A program made the translations under genes and the position numbers. A model generated the notes under the pieces. It made no database searches. It had not been told where the DNA came from and worked only from the letters and a program-made list of their open reading frames with translations. A stretch of DNA of 64,000 nt from Magnaporthiopsis rhizophila. Lineage: Eukaryota; Ascomycota; Sordariomycetes; Magnaporthales; Magnaporthaceae. Of the stretch, positions 56,750 through 64,000 are shown piece by piece (position 1 is the stretch's first letter; every line of letters begins with the position of its first letter). Location: the NCBI GenBank assembly GCA_003049465.1, contig PYSS01000087.1, forward strand, positions 109,491 through 173,490, written 5' to 3'.

Positions 56750-58891
56750 CCACGTCTCAGCTGCCACGACTTTATATTCCGGCACGCGGTCGTCCGGCGA
56801 GTCGCGACACCTCCCCTCACTCTGCAGGCACCGTGTTGAAGCACGCCGGGCAACTACGCGGTGGAAAGCAGAGCCTTGAGCACAACTTGCGCGAATCCAT
56901 CCTGTCCTAGCGCCACAATCTCAAAGCCCACGATACATCTTTCTGCGGAGAAGGTCGACGACAGCAAGGTGGAATCAATTGTCACGGACGCGAGCAGGCT
57001 CCTGAAGTCGAACAGGCTCCTGAAGTCGAGCATGCCCGCGTCAGCGCCGACCAAGGACCCCGAGGCGTCTAAAGGTTGCAGCCGCGGCCCAGGGCGTCAA
57101 TGGCCCTCTTCAATCTCAATCTTGTTATCACTGGCGTCCCGCATGAGGATATCGAGAGATTGGCCACCCTTTGCTATGAAGCCACGGGCGCACGACACAT
57201 CAAATTAAGCTCGGTAGCTACTCCCTCCACTTGATGAGTCCTTGATAGATACTGTTGATGGACCTTTCACACTGGCGTTGAATACTGACATTCTAGACAA
57301 GGAGCCCCAACTCAGAAGTCCAACGCCCATCTTAATACCGCTACCGGCTCCACTCCCACTCCCGATGCCGCTACGGACGCCGAGCCACCGACCCCGCCGC
57401 ACCGATCACGCCCATGGCGAGCCAGAACTTCGTCAACAAAGGCCAGATCCCAGATCCCGCAGGCCCCGCGTCGCCCAGCCCCTGCCAAACGGCCAGTCGC
57501 CCGCAGGCGCCCCGCTATCACTACCTTCGGAGTATAAGGCGCAGGCGGGACTGGGGCAGAGTAGTCTTGCTCGCTCGAGCTGCCCGCTGCCGCTATGGGC
57601 CAGCATAGCTCATGCTCTCCGTCCGCGTCGCATCTTGCGGATACAGAGGTTGCCCTGTGGCCCGCAGAATGGGCTCTGTTCGGGGGGTCCTGAGGGCGTC
57701 AATGTTCTGAGGCTGCGGCTCAGGCTGCGACTCCCGTTTGGTGATGCCTAGCGGCGCCGTTAGGATGTGGCACTCGTCCTCCCAGTTCGGCTCCTCGAGG
57801 GGCACTCTCACGTCGAGAATGCTCGAGGGCCCTGCGGTCCGGTAGTCGGGCGAGTTGCGTGTCCTGCTTGCTCGTTGCGAGGTCTCTGCCCAGCAGCGTC
57901 CGCCGGAAGGTTTCGAGCGACTCGGGCGAGTGTGTATTCAGGACTTGTTTTTGCCGAGGACAGGATTGTCGGCTTTCAGTCACACGGCTACTCCGTCGTC
58001 AAGGAATTTGCTTAGGGGGAAGGTATCAGGGGGGATTTGAACTGGTGGAAAAGGTGACATAAGAGTGGGATAAGTGCGTATTTATCCGTCGAGCCTAGAC
58101 ATCCTCTCCACCAGCCAGGCACCGCCCAAACCTGTATTTCCGCTTGTCGATATTTACCAACGCTCGCATACAAAATTGGCATTTTTCCACGCTGCTTTTT
58201 CCCAAAATAAAGCTTAAACTACCTCCTTCCTGGGGCGGGCTGCCATTCCTGTGGCAACTAACGGGCACCGTGAATGTCCGCTGGATGCTGGGCGTTGGGT
58301 GTTGTGTCACACACGACAGCCCGAGATCGCTTCTTCCCATGGGGGATTAGTCACGCCACGTGCTAAACCCCGATAGTACCCCATGCAGCACGTGACTTTT
58401 CGGCGATACCCATTCGAGCGCAGTGCCAAGTTGCTTGAGGGCGCGGAAATACCAGATTGTATTTCCATAGCAAGATCCGAAAAAAGCGCTGTGATGCAGA
58501 AGGAAGTGTCTTGGCCAATGCAATGTAAGAAATGATGGCAGATGGCTAACGCCGTCGTGGCGTGGCGCATCGGCGGATCGCAACTCTCCACGTCGGAGTT
58601 GCCTGATTGGGACGAGCGTGTGGGTGGTGTGAGACCGCGGTCGAGCCGCCAAACGCCGCCGACGGCCTGGGCAACCAGCTCTGGGGTTGTTTTCAGGACA
58701 CGCAGCGGGATTGATGGGTTCTCTCTGGCGGCAGCTTGAGGAGTATATCTTGCTGGCCTCCCTCTTCTTCTCCCATCGTTTAGCATCTGCTCCAGAAGCA
58801 CCCGCCTCTTCACGAATAATCCATCCTCACTTATTTCCCCTGACCACCAGCTTTCACACAGCATAAACTGCTCAGCCGAACTCGCCTCGCC
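56750..58891. other. No gene recognised
   Basis: Many short overlapping ORFs. A 45-codon frame at 57101-57238 (MALFNLNLVITGVPHEDIER...) looks protein-like but has no partner exons. The rest is not interpretable. Confidence 0.4.
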
Positions 58892-59419
58892 ATGGCAGCC
58901 AAAGCCAGTCCCGCATCCTCCAGAGCCACCTCACACACCGAGGCACCGCACAAAAAGCAGGGACGACTGTCCAGTCTGCTCCACGGCATGCGCTCTTTCC
59001 CCAGGCAGGACAAACACGACGATAGAGCCGACAGCGGCTCCCGCGCGTCCTTCGAGTCGACGGACACGGTCTACGCCCTGAAGCACGGGCAAGCAAGGAC
59101 GTCATCCACCGCAGCAGCAGGTAAGCGGGGTCCGATGTTATGAAACTTCAGTGGAAGATGCCGGAGATGCTAAAGCTTAGGGTTAATGCCCGCAGTCGAC
59201 GGTGACAACAAAACGTCGCGCCCACGTGGGCCCATGACCAACATGGAAAGACTCGCGGCCGGGTACGGCGCCTGGGTGCCCGAGAGGGCCGTCGTACCAG
59301 CTCCGCGAGAAAGCACCAAGGCCAAGGCTGCGCCCGCAGAGGGCCGCCGGAGACAGGTTTCCTCGATGGATAGACTTCTGGTCGCTCAGGGCGGTTGGGT
59401 GCCTGAAGAGCGGCGCTGA
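58892..59419 (+). CDS. Small WVPE-motif protein, 150 aa
   Basis: Exons 58892-59120 and 59196-59419 (intron GTAAGC...CGCAG, 75 bp). The first exon encodes a Ser/His/Lys-rich disordered head (MAAKASPASSRATSHTEA...). The second exon holds a motif twice: MERLAAGYGAWVPERA and MDRLLVAQGGWVPEER, the second at the extreme C-terminus. No signal peptide or membrane helix. Small proteins with a WVPE end are found in related fungi, but I know of no function. Intact and probably real. It faces the oxysterol-binding gene tail to tail. Confidence 0.6.
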
Positions 59420-59788
59420 GGAGGCGATTTTCGTTTGCGGCTTCACCACGACTGGGAAACGCGCCAGAGTTCGGGGGGCTCCTCTAGCGTGGTGGGTGTG
59501 GACGGGGATTGCACAGATGTCGGGACTACTAGGTATCCATGCCACGAAAGAAAAAAACGTCAAAGTCAGGTAGAGTGGTATTATTGTATTCATCGGGCAG
59601 ACAGTACTCGAATGCATCATAATTCCAAATCTATCCATGTATCCAAAAAAGAATGCAAACCCATAGGGCAGAGGCCCAAGGTATCAGAACGCCGGCGCTG
59701 GCAAAAGACGAAAGGAAAAGACAAAAGCCAAAATGTGATAGCTGTAGTGACATTATCGCGTACGGTCATCATCAAGCGGCTCCTCGCG
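59420..59788. other. Convergent 3' region
   Basis: It separates the 3' ends of the WVPE gene and the oxysterol-binding gene. No gene seen. Confidence 0.5.
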
Positions 59789-61193
59789 CTAGCCCAGCGG
59801 CGTCAAGCCACCCCTGGACGGCTTCTGAAGCGCGGTGAGGCGGTCGTCGCGCAGGCGCCAGACGCCCTTTGTGCGGCCCTCGTGCAGCTCCCAGTCGGTG
59901 CCCTCAGTGAGGCGGTGAAAAGCGTCGTGGCCGTCGCCGGGGGAGCTGGTAAACAGGAGCGGCTCCCAGGTCTCGCCGCGCTCCAGCTCGTCGGCGCGCA
60001 TGCGGCGCTGCGCCTGCTCGAGCTTGGTCTTCTCGGCCGCGGCGGCGCTGTGGCCTCCTGCCCCGCCGGTCAGGCCATCGATGACGCCGGCCCAGGCGCG
60101 GCGCGACTCCCACGGGTCCTGGTCGTCCAAGTCTGCGAGCTCGATGGGCGCGGGCGCGTGCTCGGGCGCGTCGACGTCGTAGCGTTCGATCAGAGCGCCG
60201 GTCTTGCCGCACTTGACCGTCCAGCTCTCGCTCCAGCAGCCGGCCGTCTTGAAGAGCGTCTTTTTCGGGTCCGACTTGTGGAACAGCCGGGCCTCGAACG
60301 AGTTGCGCTTACCGCGTAGCACGCCCGCGCCTGTGAACTTGAGCTCCGACACGTAGCCGGAGCTGGACACGATGTGGTAGGTACCCAAAACCTCCGGGTA
60401 AAGGCAGGCGCTGAGGAAGCCGCGCACTTTGACGTCGGGCAGCGGGATCAGGTGCTCCTCGCCGTGCCTGTCGACGCGCACGATGGCGTGCCCGACCTGC
60501 CGGATGTTGACGCTGCCGTTGAAGGTCATCTCGACGCGCGCGTAGCCGTCGGCCCGCACGCCGTGCTCGGGCGCGCTGGCGATGTGGATGGCCGTGATTG
60601 GCGGGTGGTGGCTGACCTGCTCGGCGACCATGCGGGTCGTCGTACGGACGGCTGTTGGCGGCACTGCTGTTGCTGGCGTTGCGGGTGTCTTCTTGTCGTT
60701 GTCGGTCTTGGGTTCTGTCGCTGCCGCCGCTCCGTCGCCGTTGTCCGTCCACCCGGCCAGGAAGAGCTCGCCGAGAAAAGCGTTGAGCGGCTTCTTGATG
60801 CTAACACCAGGGGCGGCGGCGACGTAGACTTCAGGGCGCAGGGCCACCAGGACCAGGCGCTGGATGGCGAGGGCGCGGCGGGCTGGGTCCTCCTCAAAGG
60901 CTGGGGCTGCGAAGACGCGGGGCCGCTCGGCCCAGCAGTGGCCGACCTCGACGACGGACTTGGGCGCCAAGAAAGATATAGGTCCCGTCACGTTGGAGAG
61001 GTCGCCCTTGATGGTGGCGAGGAACTGCCGTGAAGGAGCGCCATTGTTAGCGGGTTTGACGGCGCACGGCCTTGATCCATCTGGGACCTGCCAAGGGCAG
61101 ACACTCGTCTGAGCCCCAATTGGCGAGGGTTCGTGGTGTTGCACTTACGCCGGCGAGCTCGCCGAAGCGGGCGGTGAGGGACTTGGACTCCAT
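59789..61193 (-). CDS. Oxysterol-binding protein, Osh4/Kes1-like, 426 aa
   Basis: Binds sterol and phosphoinositide and moves lipids between ER, Golgi and plasma membrane. Exon 1 is 61193-61149 (MESKSLTARFGELAG) and exon 2 is 61024-59789; the intron has GTAAGT, a GCTAAC branch and GGCAG. The family signature EQVSHHPP is in MVAEQVSHHPPITAIHIAS. Flanking blocks are FLATIKGDLSNVTGPISFLA, SVVEVGHCWAERP, NAFLGELFLAGW (the LGE-type sterol-domain motif) and WTVKCGKTGALIE, ending in the acidic/basic tail. The short length without PH or ankyrin domains fits the yeast Osh4/Kes1 type. All key motifs and splice sites are intact, so it is likely functional. Confidence 0.9.
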
Positions 61194-63313
61194 GCTAGTA
61201 GAGTCTGCTTTCCGCGCGGTGGAATAGCAACGGGAAAATACCAGGTAACCAAAGACAACTAAAGATAAAAATGCGACAAGAAAGCTCCAGCGTCTCTTCC
61301 CGAATCTATACCGTTCAACAATACTGCTGCTAGTTAGCAGCAGTCCAAATGCGCGGCCGCGGGAGCAGTCGGGCGGCCTTTTGAGGAAAGCGAGATGTAC
61401 GGCCGCGGGGTGACGCGTGGCGATAGCCGCCATAGTCCTGAAACGGGCTTCCCTTGGGTGCTTGCCTCACGACCGTTTCAGCCGGGCTTGGGCTAATTGG
61501 CATTCACCAAAGACGGGGCTCGAGGTGCTGCAGGAGCAAAAACAGAGAATATGTAAAACTCACCTTTGCTGGCGTCAAATCAACATAGAGCGGATGAGGA
61601 CGTCAGGTTGAACCTCTTGCGGTTCAACATGGGCAGGATCTGGTCTTGCATGTATATATGTCCGCACTTTTTGGTTTTAACTTTGAGAGTAGCACTGCAG
61701 GGGTTTAGACCGACGCCGGTATTGGTCTGCGTGCTGCCCTGGCACTTCTGCCCGGCTTCTCGCTCGTCCGCAGAAGCGATAGCAGCCTGCATGCCCTGCG
61801 CGTCGCCTGCGCCTGCGATATCCACAATCATTATGCCATTTGAGGCTAGGTATCTTTCGCAGCCCCCAAAATCCCAAGCCAAATCCGCACAGCGCCTGCA
61901 AGCCCAGGGATGGTGCCAGAATTAGCAGCCTGCCGAGGCCGAGGAGACATCGATTGGCGTGGCGGGATCCAATGAGACGACCGGCTTGACAGATGCAAAC
62001 GCAAAACGCCGTGAGCACATGCGGTTTTGACTTGTGAATTTGGTTTAGGTTGAGGACGGCGCTTCGCAAGCAAAACAGCAAAAAATGGAAACGACCACTT
62101 GTTTGGCCGGGCCGCCCAGACAGATGCAGCTGCACGGGGGTCATTCGACCCCTAGCGCTTCTGGCGGCTGCGCCGCCTCTGAGTTCGTCACCCCGCCTCG
62201 CCGTCATGGGCTCAAATGGGGCAGTGAGAGAAAGCTTGGCGGCAACAGCAGCAGCATCCACGCGGCCTGTGTCAACAGTCTACCCGACGGCGTGATGGTC
62301 GACCCGCCCATTTGCAGGCGAATCTCGACCCCGGTCCTCGGAACCTACCCACGTACATAACCTTTTCGCTTGCCGGTTGGCGGTTGCAGCCTCGACGGCA
62401 TCGGCCCCGTTTCGTTTTAGCTCGGACGCAGCCGATGGAGCAAGCCAAAAGGCCCTCAAATCCTTCACAATCTTGAACTTACAAAACACACCTCCACTAC
62501 GAACACGTCAGCTCTTGCCATCCGAACATGTCAAAGTTCCACGACAACCATCGGTGGCACGTGGGAAATCCGAAGGATTGGAAAAGCCTAAAATCGGCTG
62601 GCTTTCGGTCTGTTGGTATTCATCCCGTCCGTCCGAAAAAGCGCGTCCTTCCGTCGCCACATCTACATAAACGTGGCGAGGGGTCGGCGCGCTTGCTCTA
62701 GATACTGTCTGTCCTAGAGCAGGAATCGAAAAGAAAAGGGTAGAAGTGAAGGTTGAGCAAGTATTTACACTTGAAAAGACGTTTCAGTCCCATAACAATC
62801 ATAGCATATCCCCTGTTCCATCCCATCAGGCGAATGAACTTGGGATGTCAAGCCAACCGGCAGTTGACAGGCGGGTGACATGATCCCAATTCGTGGTAGG
62901 GATGGAAAAAAGAGACAGCAATATCGTCAGATGGAAATGAAACTGCCGGTTCGGCACCAGCGCATCACCGCCAGGCGCCCTTTCGACCGACAACTTGCGC
63001 CGCGCCGTTTTCCGGGCCAAAACAGAAAAATGGTTGGGGAAACTGCTCAATGGCAAATGTTGAAGAAAAAGCGCCGAATGACCACAACCCTCGCGAGGGA
63101 GGTCAACAACACAAAAGGTGCGAATCGGATAGAAAAAGAGGGCATCAACGTCACGTCACGAAATGAAAAATGGGCTTGGCTTGGTGTCGCCTTAGCGGGT
63201 GGGCGTCTGGCCGATGCTGCAGAAGAGAGTGACCAGGTTAGTTACCGCACGCAGACGACGATCGTCACATGGAACACCGAGAAGGATTGCTTTTTTTTTG
63301 TTGGGGAAACTTA
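61194..63313. other. No gene recognised
   Basis: About 2.1 kb, including the promoter of the oxysterol-binding gene and the downstream region of the CAP gene. Only short ORFs. Confidence 0.4.
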
Positions 63314-64000
63314 CTAGTTGCCGGCAGGGTTGTAGCGGGCAACCACATAGACGCCGCCCTTGCCGTCGTTGGCGATGCCGAGGCCGACCTTGGTGGAGCT
63401 CTTCCAGATCATTTGGGCTGTGCGAGGGCAACGGGTCAGTCCGACTGGGTCAGAGACAAGCGCACGAGGTTATGTTTGTCACACAGGCCGATGCTCGGAG
63501 AGTTGCACGACGGACGAGAATGAACAAGAAAATATGGTGCCACCGCATCGGCACCCGAAGAAGGCGGGTTTTGCGCATCCACTAGGGACAGAAAAAGGAC
63601 GTGACGGGGTGGGAAACTCACTGTAGTGGCCATAGGCAGAGAAATCGCCCTGGCCGATGGGCTGGCCGTTGTAAAGGCTGATCTCGGACGCCCACGAGGC
63701 GGCGGCGTTGGCGCAGGGCGTCTTGTCGTGCGATTGCCAGTACAGGTTCTCGCCCTGGTCGCCGCGCTGGCCGCCCGTCGAGTGCTGCAGCGACCCGACC
63801 GAGACGAGGTTCTGGGCCCACGACTTGGCGTCGGCCGCGAGGCCGGCGTCCCAGGCCAGAGGCTGCTGGCCCACGGCCGCGCGCGCCTGGTTGTGCGCGT
63901 CCAGCGCCTTTTGCTCGTCCGAGCTCAGGCCGGACGCGGGTGCGGGTGCGGGTGCGGGTGCGGGCGCCGGCGCGGGGGCCGGGGCGACGGGGGCCTGGAC
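63314..64000 (-). CDS. CAP/PR-1 family secreted protein, 5' end cut by window
   Basis: Exon 2 (63417-63314) and the 3' part of exon 1 (64000-63622) flank a 204-bp intron (GTGAGT...GCACAG). The visible protein begins in an Ala-Pro-rich linker (APAPAPAPAPAP), then LSSDEQKALDAHNQARAAVG, QPLAWDAGLAADAKSWAQNL, GENLYWQS, YNGQPIGQGDFSAYG, and across the intron GHYTQMIWKSSTKVGLGIAN, the CAP signature, ending YVVARYNPAGN. The conserved histidines and glutamate of the CAP cavity are present. Fungal members (yeast Pry type) are secreted and bind sterols. The signal peptide must lie beyond the right edge. Intact in the visible part. Confidence 0.85.

Overview
The window looks like a piece of chromosome from a filamentous ascomycete (Pezizomycotina, most likely a Sordariomycete). 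The evidence is short introns (54-204 bp) with GT...AG ends and CTRAC-type branch sites, a class III-type chitin synthase, HET-domain and patatin/NB-ARC/TPR (NLR-type) proteins, kelch membrane proteins, a PTH11-like remnant, an HR-PKS remnant, and an AT-rich block of the kind left by repeat-induced point mutation (RIP). I saw no tRNA, rRNA or CRISPR array. The species cannot be fixed from the sequence alone.

Layout. 1-3258 is an AT-rich degraded repeat ending in an LTR. 3.3-15.4 kb is a gene graveyard: a truncated HET fragment, a frameshifted kinase-like gene, a nearly complete chitin synthase with one frameshift, a decayed PKS acyltransferase region, a possible MITE, an unidentified decayed gene, and two tandem decayed kelch/transmembrane genes. 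15.4-31 kb is sparse. It holds a 406-residue unknown protein, three short paralogous minus-strand genes that resemble one another, a secreted GPI-type protein and a rhodopsin-domain remnant, with several homopolymer tracts, two of them containing N. 32.6-34.0 kb is a five-exon kinase gene whose only defect is one in-frame TAG. 36.0-38.2 kb is a tandem array of a small unknown gene family, one copy of which is split by a 306-bp solo LTR with a perfect 5-bp target duplication. 38.3-41.6 kb is a large cysteine-pair protein of unknown function.

From 43.5 kb onward the genes are better preserved: a small secreted cysteine-rich protein, a secreted-protein relic, a membrane-anchored fucose-lectin-like gene with one in-frame TGA, a large HET-domain gene, a five-exon patatin/NB-ARC/TPR NLR-type gene with almost identical 126-bp repeats broken by a one-N assembly gap, a small WVPE-motif protein, an Osh4/Kes1-like oxysterol-binding protein, and the 3' part of a CAP/PR-1 gene running off the window end.

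The HET gene (minus) and the NLR gene (plus) sit back to back about 2 kb apart. Together with the HET fragment at 3.3 kb this suggests an accessory region rich in non-self-recognition genes, where duplication, repeat insertion and gene decay are active. The candidates for something new are the possible stop-codon editing in the kinase, the three-member short gene family at 22-28 kb, the small tandem family at 36-38 kb, and the repeat-bearing NLR locus.
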